From an uncultured delta proteobacterium (GTDB lineage: Bacteria; Myxococcota_A; Polyangia; Polyangiales; Polyangiaceae), in the NCBI GenBank assembly GCA_903906315.1, contig CAIVJW010000214.1, positions 1 to 64,000 of the forward strand: a stretch of 64,000 bases of DNA, given 5' to 3'. The notes below the pieces were generated by a model that did no database searches, was not told the origin of the DNA, and worked only from the letters and a program-made list of their open reading frames with translations. Shown here one piece after another: positions 47,618 to 56,390 of the stretch (position 1 is the first letter of the stretch; each line of letters starts with the position of its first letter). Made by a program: the position numbers and the translations under genes.

Positions 47618-50584
47618 TTACGGGGCGGAGGCGATCGCCACGTTGAGGAGGCTCGCGCCGCCGACGTCGACCGGGGCCGTCCACGCGTTGCCGACGTAGC
47701 GCGCGTGGTACGCATGCCCGTCGGGCTTCACGAAGGCGATCTCCGCGACCGATCCGCCGACGCCGTGCGCGAGCGCGGGGGGAGACACGCTCGCGGTCGC
47801 CGCGGCCGAGAGCGCGGCCGCGTTCGACCACGCACCGGCCGCGTACTGGCTGAAGTACAGGTTGCCGTCGAGGCCGCGGAACGCGAGCATCGCGCCGCCG
47901 CCCGTCGTGGCCGTGAGCGCGACCTGGCCCGCGGTGAACGCGCTCGGGACCGCCACCGCCGCGGACCACACGCCTGCGGTCCGGGTGAAGGCCAGGACCT
48001 GGCCGCCCACGTCGACGACCGATACCGAGAGGAGCTCCGGGCCGGCGCCGAGCGCGACGACGGTCGGCGAGACCTTGAAGTTCGCGTTCGAGTCGATGCT
48101 CGCAGCGGCCCCCCAGGCGCCGCCGGTCCGATTCACGCCCTTGAAGACGTTGCCCGCGTTGCCGTCGTGGAAGACGACTGCCGCGTTCGCGCCGAGCGAG
48201 GCGAGCGCCGCCGGCTTCGCGCCGAAGTTCTGCGGGCTGCCGACCTGCTCGGTCGCCGACCACGTGCCGTTCCCGACGTCGAACGACTGGTAGTAGAACT
48301 TGAAGTCGCTGCCGTGGAACACGGCCTGTGCGACGCCGGTCCCGGCGTCGATCGCGGGCCTTCCGATCGTCGTGTTCGCTCCGACCTGCAGGAAGTCCGC
48401 CCAGCTGCCCGGCGTCCACGTCGCGTAGACGAGCATGTTCCCGGCCGTCAGATGCATCAGCCCGACGCCCTTGCCGCCGACGATCGTGAGCGCGAGCCCG
48501 TCGGACGAGGCACCCGTGAGCGACACTCCGGTCCACGCGCCGCCGGGGTTGTACTCGGCGCCGATCGCGCCCGCCGATCCCGAACCGACGAGCAGGACGG
48601 TCGGGCAGATCGCGCACCCCCCGCCGCAGTCGACGTTCGTCTCGGTCCCGTTCTTCACGCCGTCGTTGCAGGTGGGCGCCGCGCAGAGCTTGTTCGCGCC
48701 GCAGACCCCGCTCGAGCAGTCGCCGGCGACGAGGCACGCGCTGCCGTCGGCGCAGTGGGGACACGCGCCGCCACAGTCCTTGGCGGTCTCGGCGCCGTTC
48801 TTCACGCCGTCGTTGCAGGCGGCCACCGCGCAGAGCTTGTTCGCGCCGCAGACGCCGCTCTGGCAGTCGGTCGCCGCCGAGCAATCGAGGCCGTCCGCGC
48901 AGGTCGGGCACGCGCCGCCACCGCAGTCGACCCCCGTCTCCTTGCCGTTGCGGATGCCGTCGCTGCACTTCGCGGTGACGCACACTCCGGCCGAGCAGAC
49001 GCCGCTCAGGCAGTCCGTGGGCAGGCCGCAGGTGCTGCCGTCGGCGCAGGGCGAGCACGACCCGCCGCAGTCCTTGGCCGTCTCGGTCCCGTTCTTCACG
49101 CCGTCGTTGCAGGTGGGCGCCGTGCAGGTCTTGTTCGCGCCGCAGACGCCGCTCGAGCAGTCGCCGGCGACGAGGCAGGCGCCTCCGTCGGCGCAGGGCG
49201 AGCAGGACCCGCCGCAGTCCTTCGCGGTCTCCGAGCCGTTCTTCACGCCGTCGTTGCAGGCCGCCGCGCTGCAGACCTTGTTCACGCCGCAGACGCCGCT
49301 CGAGCAGTCGCCGGCGACGAGGCAGGCGCCTCCGTCGGCGCAGGGCGAGCAGGACCCGCCGCAGTCCTTGCCGGTCTCGGAGCCGTTCTTCACGCCGTCG
49401 CTGCACGTCGGCGTGGTGCACTGGTTCCCGAGGCAGGTGAGGAGGACGCAGTCGGTCGGCTGCGCGCAGGCCTTGCCCACAGCGCAGGGCGCGCACGTCC
49501 CGCCGCCGCAGTCGAGGTCCGTCTCTTGCGCGTTCTTGACGCCGTCCTTGCAGTTGGGCTCGCAGACCTTGTTCACGCACGATCCGCCGACGCAGTCGCC
49601 GTCGAGGACGCACCCCAGCGACGGGCCGCACTTGTCGCAGGTGCCGCCGCCGCAGTCCTTGGCGGTCTCGGCGCCGTTCTTCACGCCGTCCTTGCACGTC
49701 GGGGTGGCGCAGGCGTCGGCGCTGCAGACGCCGCTCTCGCAGTCGCCGGAGGCGAGGCACGCCTGGCCGTCGGCGCATGCCGGGCAGGTGCCGCCGCCGC
49801 AATCGACCGCGGTTTCGGCCCCGTTCTTCACCTGATCCGCGCACGTCGCGTCCACGCACGCGCCGGCCTTGCAGACCTTGCCGCCCGTGCAGTCGCCCGC
49901 CTGCGCGCACTCGACGCAGGTGCCCGCGCCGTCGCAGAACTTCGCCCCGTTGCCGCAGGCGACGCCGCCCGGGGTCGGGCCGAGCGCGACGGGCGCGTGG
50001 CTCGGTGCGCCTGCCGTGCAGGCGTCGGTCGTGCACGGGTTCGCGTCGTCGGGCAGGTCGGCGTCGTCTGCCACCGATTTGGTCGCGCCCTGGCCGTCGC
50101 AGACCACCACCTGGCAGTTGCCCGCGCTCTGTTGCGCGAGCGCGACGCCGTCGGCGGCGAGCTTCGTCCCGCAGGCTCCGCCTTCACACGTGCGCGCGCC
50201 GCACTCCGTGTCGACCCCGGGGCAGTCGCCCGGCACGCTGCACTCGCCGCCTCCTCCGTGGCCCCCGGTGCCCTGGCCTCCGATGCCGCCGTGGCCGCCG
50301 GTCCCTTGCCCGCCGGTGCCCTGGCCGCCGTGGCCGCCCGTCGCTTGCCCGCCCGTGCCCTGGCCTCCCACGCCGCCCGACCCACCCGTGCCGTGCCCGC
50401 CCGCGCCGCCGTTCGCCCCGGTCGTCGTGGTCCTGCCGCCGGCGCCGGACGTCGTCGTGGCCGTGGTCTCGCCGGTCGGGATCTTGTCCCGATCTGGCTT
50501 GGCGAGGAGCTCGCAGCCGAGGGTGGTCGTCGACAGGACGAGGGCGACGGCGATGAATCCGAGCGGGCGCTCGAAGGTACGCAT
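47618..50584 (-). CDS. Large lipoprotein with Cys-rich repeats and propeller-like C-terminus
   Basis: A 988-residue surface-type protein. Signal peptide with lipobox TLGC (Cys24); a Gly/Thr/Gln-rich stretch (about 40-112); a region with paired cysteines (about 112-235); then nine tandem units of about 47-49 residues, each with the pattern DGVKNGxET, DCGGG, CxxCADG, C, DCxSGVC (about 240-650). The last about 340 residues show Trp/Gly-centred blade repeats (GGAWTGVSLTG, GTWSATEQVG, AGAWSNAAAL), as in PLL-like lectin propellers. The units resemble those common in Polyangiales secreted proteins. It is likely an adhesin or binding protein; ligand unknown. The ATG at 50584 is clear. Confidence 0.85.
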   Translation of the reverse strand: MRTFERPLGFIAVALVLSTTTLGCELLAKPDRDKIPTGETTATTTSGAGGRTTTTGANGGAGGHGTGGSGGVGGQGTGGQATGGHGGQGTGGQGTGGHGGIGGQGTGGHGGGGECSVPGDCPGVDTECGARTCEGGACGTKLAADGVALAQQSAGNCQVVVCDGQGATKSVADDADLPDDANPCTTDACTAGAPSHAPVALGPTPGGVACGNGAKFCDGAGTCVECAQAGDCTGGKVCKAGACVDATCADQVKNGAETAVDCGGGTCPACADGQACLASGDCESGVCSADACATPTCKDGVKNGAETAKDCGGGTCDKCGPSLGCVLDGDCVGGSCVNKVCEPNCKDGVKNAQETDLDCGGGTCAPCAVGKACAQPTDCVLLTCLGNQCTTPTCSDGVKNGSETGKDCGGSCSPCADGGACLVAGDCSSGVCGVNKVCSAAACNDGVKNGSETAKDCGGSCSPCADGGACLVAGDCSSGVCGANKTCTAPTCNDGVKNGTETAKDCGGSCSPCADGSTCGLPTDCLSGVCSAGVCVTAKCSDGIRNGKETGVDCGGGACPTCADGLDCSAATDCQSGVCGANKLCAVAACNDGVKNGAETAKDCGGACPHCADGSACLVAGDCSSGVCGANKLCAAPTCNDGVKNGTETNVDCGGGCAICPTVLLVGSGSAGAIGAEYNPGGAWTGVSLTGASSDGLALTIVGGKGVGLMHLTAGNMLVYATWTPGSWADFLQVGANTTIGRPAIDAGTGVAQAVFHGSDFKFYYQSFDVGNGTWSATEQVGSPQNFGAKPAALASLGANAAVVFHDGNAGNVFKGVNRTGGAWGAAASIDSNANFKVSPTVVALGAGPELLSVSVVDVGGQVLAFTRTAGVWSAAVAVPSAFTAGQVALTATTGGGAMLAFRGLDGNLYFSQYAAGAWSNAAALSAAATASVSPPALAHGVGGSVAEIAFVKPDGHAYHARYVGNAWTAPVDVGGASLLNVAIASAP
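49139..49369 (-). repeat. Recently duplicated 147-bp unit within the Cys-rich repeats
   Basis: The 84 bases at 49139-49222 are identical to those at 49286-49369, with a period of exactly 147 bp (49 codons, in frame). Other units of the same gene are clearly more diverged. The identity indicates a recent in-frame duplication or gene conversion of one repeat unit. Confidence 0.85.
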
Positions 50585-50950
50585 GGCGGGAGGCTCCTCG
50601 GGCTCGGTGGAGCCCGCGATCGGCGAGCGCCCGCGCTGCGCGGACGGACCGAGGCCAGGCTAGCAAGTTCGAGCGCGGGTGAAGCCGCCGAATGGTCGTG
50701 GTCGTCGCTGCCCCGAGGGGCCTCGCGCGGGAGGTCCCGTTCACGGTTCGCAACCGGCTAAGACGGATGACGCGCATAATCCGCAAAGGCCGCGGCGAGG
50801 CAGGGCGAATCGAGCAAGACTTGGACGACGCGCGGCGGTCTCGCTCGGATGTCCGGTTCTCGTGGGCGAATTGTCGCGCGCGCGCTCATTTGTCGCGTCG
50901 CCGAATCTGGGTGGGAGGAGGCTCGTTGCCAAACGCTGGGGTATTGCGCG
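50585..50950. other. Divergent intergenic region before pilA
   Basis: No gene is supported here. Short plus-strand ORFs run into the pilin gene but do not resemble proteins. The region is locally less GC-rich than its flanks and leads to the sigma-54 promoter at 50951. Confidence 0.5.
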
Positions 50951-50966
50951 TGGCCTACGGTTTGCT
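50951..50966 (+). promoter_or_regulatory. Sigma-54 promoter of the pilin gene
   Basis: TGGCCTACGGTTTGCT contains the -24 GG and -12 GC elements with exactly 10 bases between them, and a TTGCT -12 box. Transcription should begin about 12 bp downstream, leaving a leader of about 30 bases before the GAGGAAAG ribosome site and the ATG at 51009. Sigma-54 control of pilA is established for Myxococcus xanthus, which supports the reading. An enhancer-binding protein gene is not in the window. Confidence 0.7.
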
Positions 50967-51008
50967 CCTGGCGGGCCCTTCGTTCGACGGTTGGAAGAGG
51001 AAAGCTCC

Positions 51009-51596
51009 ATGAATCGAAACTCGAGAAGCCTTCGGCGCGCGTTCACCCTGGTCGAGCTGATGATCGTCGTCGCCATCATCGGCGTCCTCGCCGCGCTGGC
51101 GATCTACGGTGTCCGCAAATACCTCGCGAGCGCCAAGACCTCTGAGGCGAAGAACAACGTCGGCGCCATCACGCGCGGCGCGGCGTCCGCCTACGAGCGC
51201 GAGACGACGGCGTCGCAGGTCGTCGGTGAAGGCTCCAACTCCGCCGCCGCGTCGAACCAGCTCTGCTTCAGCGCCACGGCCGTGCCGAACTTCGTCCCGA
51301 AGGGCGTGAAGTACCAGCCCAACTCCAAGGACGGCGTCGACTTCGAGGTCGGCGACGGCCTCACGGGCTGGAAGTGCCTCAAATTCGGTGAGGTTCAGGC
51401 GGTCTACTACCAGCTCTCGTACCTGCGCGGCGCTCAGGTGACCAAGGCCCCGGCCGGCAGCTTCGAGGCCTCGGCGACCGGCGACCTCGACGCCGATGGC
51501 ACGCTGTCGACATTCGCGCGCACCGGGTCCGTCAACGCGACCACCGGCCAGCTGATCCTCGCCACGCAGATCTACGTCGACAACGAGTTCGAGTGA
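51009..51596 (+). CDS. pilA: Type IV major pilin-like prepilin
   Basis: A 195-residue prepilin: an 11-residue basic leader (MNRNSRSLRRA), then the mature N-terminus FTLVELMIVVAIIGVLAALAI with the +5 glutamate needed for assembly. The residue before cleavage is Ala rather than the usual Gly. The helix continues into a globular head with two cysteines (NQLCFSATA and WKCLKFG), which could form a disulfide. It is a polymerising pilus subunit for twitching-type motility or adhesion; it could also be a minor pseudopilin. It stands alone, without pil assembly genes nearby. Confidence 0.88.
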   Translation: MNRNSRSLRRAFTLVELMIVVAIIGVLAALAIYGVRKYLASAKTSEAKNNVGAITRGAASAYERETTASQVVGEGSNSAAASNQLCFSATAVPNFVPKGVKYQPNSKDGVDFEVGDGLTGWKCLKFGEVQAVYYQLSYLRGAQVTKAPAGSFEASATGDLDADGTLSTFARTGSVNATTGQLILATQIYVDNEFE

Positions 51597-51669
51597 TGTG
51601 GCCCGGTCCGCGCTGGCTCCCTCCGGGGCCGGCGCGCGCCGCCGTGGCCGCTCGAGGCGGGCGCAGGCG

Positions 51670-52128
51670 CTAGCGGGGCTTACCGTCGAGCCACGCCTGC
51701 AGCAGCACCGTCGCAGCGGCCGTGTCGATCCTGCCGGCGCGCGCGACGCTCTTTCCGCCGCGGCGGTTGCTCGACCGCTCGCGCACGTGCGCGCCGCTGT
51801 CGCGTAGCTGGCGCGCGGCTTCGACCGTCGTGAGGCGCTCGTCGACGAGCTCGACCTCGAGGCCCGTGACGTTCGCGAGCTCCTGAGCGAACTGGGTGGC
51901 CTTGCGGGCCCGCGGGCCGTGGGCGCCGCTCATGTCGAGGGGCAGGCCGACGAGGAAGCGCGCGACGCCCTCGTCGCGCGCGAAGTCGGCGAGCGCGCGC
52001 AGCAGGGGTTTGCGGCTGTGGCCGTCGAGCGCGGGGCGCGGGTGCGCGAGCAGGCCGAGCTCGTCGGACACGGCGACCCCGACGCGGGCGTCCCCGAGGT
52101 CGATCGCGGCGACGACGGGGACGCTCAC
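51670..52128 (-). CDS. ruvX: Putative Holliday junction resolvase (RuvX/YqgF)
   Basis: A 152-residue RNase H-fold protein of the YqgF family. Core motifs are the first acidic strand AAIDLGDARVGVAVSDELG (Asp10), FLVGLPLDMSGAHGPRARK, the second acidic motif VELVDERLTTVEA and a late RIDTAAATVLLQAWLDG. In other bacteria this family resolves Holliday junctions or processes pre-16S rRNA. The GTG start at 52128 overlaps the stop of the upstream kinase (GTGA), so it is translated together with it. Confidence 0.9.
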   Translation of the reverse strand: MSVPVVAAIDLGDARVGVAVSDELGLLAHPRPALDGHSRKPLLRALADFARDEGVARFLVGLPLDMSGAHGPRARKATQFAQELANVTGLEVELVDERLTTVEAARQLRDSGAHVRERSSNRRGGKSVARAGRIDTAAATVLLQAWLDGKPR

Positions 52129-53795
52129 GCTCGGACCCGCCCGACGAAGGCAGCCAGGCCCGCGGCGGCGACGCCGAAGAGCGCCAGCAGCACGTCCCAG
52201 CCCGCCCACGTGACCCCGACCGCCCGGTGTAGCAGCACGATCTCGAGCAGGCGCACGAGGAGCGTCGCGAACCCATAGGTGGCGAGGCCGACGGTGACCG
52301 GACCTCGCAGGCGCAGGGCGACCTCGAGCGACCGGCCGCTGTGGGGCCACACGTGGCGAAGGGCGTGGCGAACGGCGAGCCCGACGGGTGTCGCCATCGC
52401 AAACCCGACGCCGAGCACGAGGAGCGCGGCCTCGGTGCCCGTGAGGTTCGCGTTCGGGCCCGCGCCGCGCGCGAGGCGAATGAGCCCCGCCACGGCCGTG
52501 ACCGCGCTGGCGCCGACCCAGAACAGCCCGAGGCCCGCGAGCAGCGCACCGAGCGGGCGCGCCAGGCGGATCGTGCGCGCCCGCTCGGCGAGCGAGGCCG
52601 CGCGCGCAGCCGGCGGGGCGACGAGCGCGATCGGAGCCGCACCGTCGGCCTGCGTCGCTCCGGGCTCCGCGCTCGGGTCCCAGGGCGCGAGGTCGGCGTC
52701 GAGCTCCTCCATGCTGCCGTGCCGATCGGCGGGCCGCTTGGCCATCGCGCGCTGGATGACGATCTCGAGCGGCTCGGGGATCGTGGGGTCGATCGTGCGC
52801 GGCGGCACGGGGTCGCGCGTGAGCACGGCGGCGAGCGTCGCGGTCGGGTCGTCGCTGTCGAACGGGCGCCGGCCGGTGATGGCCGCGTAGAGGAGCGCTC
52901 CGACGGCGTACACGTCGGCGCGCGCGTCGACCTTCTCGCCGCGCGCCTGCTCGGGCGCCATGTACGACGGCGTCCCCATGATCATGCCGGTCTTCGTCAG
53001 CGCGGCGCCCGGCGCGTCCCCGAGCTTCGAGATCCCGAAGTCGAGGACCTTGGCCGTCGGCCACGCGAGATCCCCGGTCAGGAACACGTTTTCGGGCTTC
53101 ATGTCGCGGTGAATGACGCCGCGCGCGTGCGCCGCTGCGAGCGCCCGGCAGACCTGGCGGACGATGCGCACGGCCGCGCCGACCTCCATCCGCCCCACGT
53201 GCCCGAGGTGCTGTGCGAGCTCGCAGCCCTCGAGGAGGTCGGCCACGAGGTAGGGCCGCCCGTCGGGGAGCCGGTCGACGTCGTAGACCCCGACGACGTA
53301 CGGGCTCGTGATCGCGGCGGCGGCCTCGGCCTCGCGCTGGAAGCGCGTGAGCACCTCGGGGTGCCGCGCCAGCTCCGCGTGGAGCACCTTCACCGCGAAG
53401 CGCTTCGAGCCGATCCGCGTGTGCCGCGCCTCGTAGACGCGCCCCATGCCTCCCGCGCCGATCGCGCGGACGATCGAGTAGGTCCCCGCGAGCGTCGTGC
53501 CGACGAGCTCGTCCTCGTCGGGCCCGAGCTCCGTCTCGACGAGCGCGGTCGCGTCGCGGGGGCAGACCTTGAACTCGGCCGGGTAGCGCACCCCGCAGGC
53601 GGGACAGGCCTTCGGCGTCGGGCTGGCCGCGTTCGGTGCCGGCGTGTCCGTAGGCGCGCCGGCGAGGCCGATGCGCGTGCCGGCGGGCGTGGCGCTGCCC
53701 GGCGTGGTCGCCGCGATGCCGATCCGGGATGCGCCGGTGGTGCCGGTGACCGGCGCGTTCGCGGACGTGCCGCCCGGGCGTAGGTTCGCGGTCAT
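52125..53795 (-). CDS. Ser/Thr protein kinase with zinc-ribbon and four membrane helices
   Basis: A 556-residue kinase. A Thr/Ala/Pro-rich N-terminus (1-60) precedes a small zinc-ribbon-like motif CPACGVRYPAEFKVCPRD (Cys64, Cys67, Cys78). The kinase domain (about 104-370) has AIGAGGMGRVYEA, Lys136, HRDMKPEN with Asp231, DFG Asp252 and GTPSYMAPEQ. The C-terminus (about 415-556) has four hydrophobic helices, for example LGALLAGLGLFWVGASAVTA and VLLALFGVAAAGLAAFVG. The kinase domain would face the cytoplasm. Its coupling to ruvX is unusual; whether it phosphorylates RuvX is unknown. Confidence 0.9.
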   Translation of the reverse strand: MTANLRPGGTSANAPVTGTTGASRIGIAATTPGSATPAGTRIGLAGAPTDTPAPNAASPTPKACPACGVRYPAEFKVCPRDATALVETELGPDEDELVGTTLAGTYSIVRAIGAGGMGRVYEARHTRIGSKRFAVKVLHAELARHPEVLTRFQREAEAAAAITSPYVVGVYDVDRLPDGRPYLVADLLEGCELAQHLGHVGRMEVGAAVRIVRQVCRALAAAHARGVIHRDMKPENVFLTGDLAWPTAKVLDFGISKLGDAPGAALTKTGMIMGTPSYMAPEQARGEKVDARADVYAVGALLYAAITGRRPFDSDDPTATLAAVLTRDPVPPRTIDPTIPEPLEIVIQRAMAKRPADRHGSMEELDADLAPWDPSAEPGATQADGAAPIALVAPPAARAASLAERARTIRLARPLGALLAGLGLFWVGASAVTAVAGLIRLARGAGPNANLTGTEAALLVLGVGFAMATPVGLAVRHALRHVWPHSGRSLEVALRLRGPVTVGLATYGFATLLVRLLEIVLLHRAVGVTWAGWDVLLALFGVAAAGLAAFVGRVRA

Positions 53796-53864
53796 GGCGG
53801 TAGCCCCCCGACCGGACGTGTAGCAGAGAACGACCGGCGTGCGGGGCGCGAGACGCTCTCGTCG

Positions 53865-53892
53865 TTGACCGGACGGCGCCCCTGCGTATACT
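53865..53892 (+). promoter_or_regulatory. Sigma-70-type promoter of rpsO
   Basis: TTGACC (53865-53870) and TATACT (53887-53892) each match the consensus at 5 of 6 positions, with a 16-bp spacer. Transcription would start around 53899, giving a leader of about 118 bases. This leader contains a GCCCG-TTCG-CGGGC hairpin (53912-53925). Ribosomal protein S15 represses its own mRNA in E. coli through a leader structure; a similar control here is possible but not demonstrated. Confidence 0.75.
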
Positions 53893-54016
53893 CCCGCGCC
53901 TCTTCCGTTCGGCCCGTTCGCGGGCGCGCGCCGCTCCGGGCGTGTCGCTCACCGACGGGCGTCACTGGCCCAACCGCGGCGCTCGGCAGCGCACGCGGCG
54001 GTCGGGAGCGACTCAC

Positions 54017-54283
54017 ATGCTGCATCAGACGCAAAAGGCCTCGATCGTCGAGAAGTACCAGACGCACGAGGGCGACACCGGGTCGCCCGAGGTGCAGATC
54101 GCGCTCCTCACGGAGCGGATCACCCAGCTGACCGACCACTTCAAGACGCACAAGAAGGACCACCACTCGCGCCGTGGTCTGCTCAAGCTCGTCAGCATGC
54201 GCCGCCGCCTGCTCGACTACTTGAAGCGCACCGGCATCGAGCGCTACCGCACGCTCATCGTCCGCCTGAATATTCGTAAGTAA
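54017..54283 (+). CDS. rpsO: 30S ribosomal protein S15
   Basis: It binds 16S rRNA in the central domain of the small subunit. The 88-residue product has the exact family length, starting [20 protein letters not shown] and including [40 protein letters not shown] and [12 protein letters not shown]. The ATG at 54017 is set by homology; the longer frame upstream is leader. In most proteobacteria rpsO is followed directly by pnp, but here pnp lies 2.9 kb downstream behind two genes on the opposite strand. Confidence 0.96.
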   Translation: MLHQTQKASIVEKYQTHEGDTGSPEVQIALLTERITQLTDHFKTHKKDHHSRRGLLKLVSMRRRLLDYLKRTGIERYRTLIVRLNIRK

Positions 54284-54365
54284 CAAGCGCGCACCGTCGG
54301 AAGCGCCGGCCGAGAGGCCCATCGCATCCGGCGCGATCCCCGGCCGCCCCGCGGCCCGCGAACGA

Positions 54366-54400
54366 GCCCCCGCCTCCCCACAGGGACGCGGGGGCTTCTT
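54366..54400 (+). terminator. Hairpin between rpsO and the convergent oxidoreductase
   Basis: GCCCCCGC (54366-54373) pairs with GCGGGGGC (54388-54395), followed by TTCTTCGTTT. It could terminate rpsO transcription and, since it is symmetrical, may also serve the converging minus-strand gene. Confidence 0.6.
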
Positions 54401-54416
54401 CGTTTCGGCGCCCCCG

Positions 54417-56351
54417 TCACGCCTCGAGCGGCAGCAGCGCGACGCGCTGGTCGTAGTACGCCGCGCCGCCTCCCGCGTCGGTCTCGCGCGCACGCACGAG
54501 CGCGTTCGGTCCGCCGAACTTCGCCCAGCGCCCCTTCGCGTAAATCGCGGTGTCCCGGCGCTGCGCCGCGTCGAGGCGGACCCGCACCGTCACGCGCGCG
54601 ATCGGCGACGCCAGCGAGGCGAGCGCGCCGTCGGCGATCCCGGGCGCCGCGTCCGGGTGGACGATGACCTCGCCCGGATCGACCTGCGAAGCCCGCGACC
54701 GCTGGGACGCCTGAGAGCGGTAGCTCGCGTTCGACATGAGCACGAGCGGGTAGCCCGGCTCCTCGGCGATCGGCGCATCGGGGAAGTCGCCGACGAGCTG
54801 AAACCGCCCCGATGGCGTCGCGAACCGGCGCCCCTCGAACAGCACTCGCGGCGCGGCGGGCTTTCGCAGCGCGCCTGCGGCGAGCGCGGAGCGCGTGACC
54901 CCCTCGCTCGCCATCGGAGCGAGCATGCGGTCGAGGAACGCTTCGGCGGAGCCGCGCAGCGCGTCGCCGAAGCCGAGCCTGTCGGCCAGCGCCTGGAAGA
55001 TGGCGAGGTCCGATCGCACCCCCTCGGGCGGTGTGGCCGCGGGCTGCGCGAGCTGCACCCACGCATGGCCGTAGGCGCCGACCACGTCGTGCTCCTCCAG
55101 CATCGTCGTCGTCGGAAGCACCACGTGCGCGAGCTCGGCCGTATCGGTGAGGAACGCGTCGAGCACCACGACGAAGTCGACGGACGACAGCGCTCGCGCC
55201 ACCGTCCGCGACTCGGGGAGCTGCGTGACCGGGTTCGCGTTGTCGACCACGATGGCGCGGATCTTCGGCTCCGCGCCCAGGATCTCGGCGCCGAGCAGCG
55301 GCTCGAGCAGCGTGCGGGCGCCCGCGTTCTCGGGCCGGCGGATCCACGACGTGTCGAAGCCGCCGCGGCGCGCGAAGTAGTAGCTCGCGCCCCCGCCGGG
55401 CACGCCGAGGTTGCCCGTGATCGCCGCGAGCGCGTCGACGATTCGCACGGTGGCCGATCCGTGAAGCCGTCGGCCCAGGCCCCACCCGACGAAGGTCGCG
55501 AGCGGCCGCGTGCCCGCGTAGAGCGAGGAAAGCTCGCGCACGGCGCGCTCGGGAAGGTCCGCGAGCCGCGCCCACTCACCGACGTCACGACGGCGGGCGA
55601 GCGCGGCGAACGCCTCGAAGCCGTCGCAGTACGATGGCGCGTCGGGATCGGTCGCGCCGTCGTCGAGGAGCGCGCGCGCGACGCCGAGCGCGAGGAAGCC
55701 GTCGCCCCCGGGGCGCACCTGCAGGTAGCGGTCGCACTGCCGGAGCGTCTGCGCGTTGTGCACGGGGTCGATCTGCACCACCGGCACGCCACGCGCGCGC
55801 GCGGCGCGGAGCCGCGGGACGAGGTGCACGCCCGTCTCGGCCACGTTCTTCCCCCAGAGCACGATCGCGCGGGTGTTCTCGAGGTCGTCGAGGTCGTGCG
55901 CGTCGCTCGCGCCCATGTCGGCGACCTGCGCCGCCTCGCCGGCGCCCGAGCAGACGTCGCCGCGCGTGTGCGTGATCGGACCGAACAGCTCGAAGAAGCG
56001 CCGGTTGACGAGCTTGAGCAGGCCGAGCGACCCGCCGCCGCTGACCCTCAAGATCGAAGCGAAGCCGTGATCGTCGCGCGCTGCGGCGAGCCCGCGCGCC
56101 ACCACGTCGAGGGCCTCGTCCCACGTCGCCGGCTCGAGCGTGCCGCCGCGCCGCACGAGCGGCTGCGTGAGGCGCTCGGGCGAGTACTGCCGGTCGAGGT
56201 AGTGGTCGGTGCGGTGGCAGAGGAAGCCCCGCGTGACCGGGTGGTCAGGGTCGCCGCGCAGGCGCGTGACGCGCCCCTCCTCGACGGTGGCGAGGATCTG
56301 GCAGGCATCCGGGCAATCGCGCGTGCAGGCCGTGCGGACGTCGTGCGGCAT
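54417..56351 (-). CDS. Molybdopterin-dependent oxidoreductase (DMSO reductase family)
   Basis: A 644-residue catalytic subunit without signal peptide. The N-terminal [4Fe-4S] motif is ACTRDCPDAC (Cys9, Cys13, Cys17) with the fourth Cys45 in TRGFLCHRTD. The molybdopterin region begins near THTRGDVCSGAG; later parts hold NANPVTQLPESR and LPTTTMLEEHDVVG, and the C-terminal cofactor-binding domain covers about residues 500-644. It could act on formate, polysulfide, nitrate or other small substrates; no electron-transfer or chaperone gene is nearby. It is inserted, on the minus strand, between rpsO and pnp. Confidence 0.88.
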   Translation of the reverse strand: MPHDVRTACTRDCPDACQILATVEEGRVTRLRGDPDHPVTRGFLCHRTDHYLDRQYSPERLTQPLVRRGGTLEPATWDEALDVVARGLAAARDDHGFASILRVSGGGSLGLLKLVNRRFFELFGPITHTRGDVCSGAGEAAQVADMGASDAHDLDDLENTRAIVLWGKNVAETGVHLVPRLRAARARGVPVVQIDPVHNAQTLRQCDRYLQVRPGGDGFLALGVARALLDDGATDPDAPSYCDGFEAFAALARRRDVGEWARLADLPERAVRELSSLYAGTRPLATFVGWGLGRRLHGSATVRIVDALAAITGNLGVPGGGASYYFARRGGFDTSWIRRPENAGARTLLEPLLGAEILGAEPKIRAIVVDNANPVTQLPESRTVARALSSVDFVVVLDAFLTDTAELAHVVLPTTTMLEEHDVVGAYGHAWVQLAQPAATPPEGVRSDLAIFQALADRLGFGDALRGSAEAFLDRMLAPMASEGVTRSALAAGALRKPAAPRVLFEGRRFATPSGRFQLVGDFPDAPIAEEPGYPLVLMSNASYRSQASQRSRASQVDPGEVIVHPDAAPGIADGALASLASPIARVTVRVRLDAAQRRDTAIYAKGRWAKFGGPNALVRARETDAGGGAAYYDQRVALLPLEA

Positions 56352-56390
56352 GGTGGCCCGATCGTAGCAGCGGAGGCGTCGTCGCCGCCG

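Noticed and set aside
47705-50761. Long plus-strand frame opposite the Cys-rich lipoprotein
   Set aside because: Its repeats mirror those of the minus-strand gene and its composition is Arg/Ala/Val-rich without a domain. The lipobox, signal peptide and Cys repeats on the minus strand are decisive.
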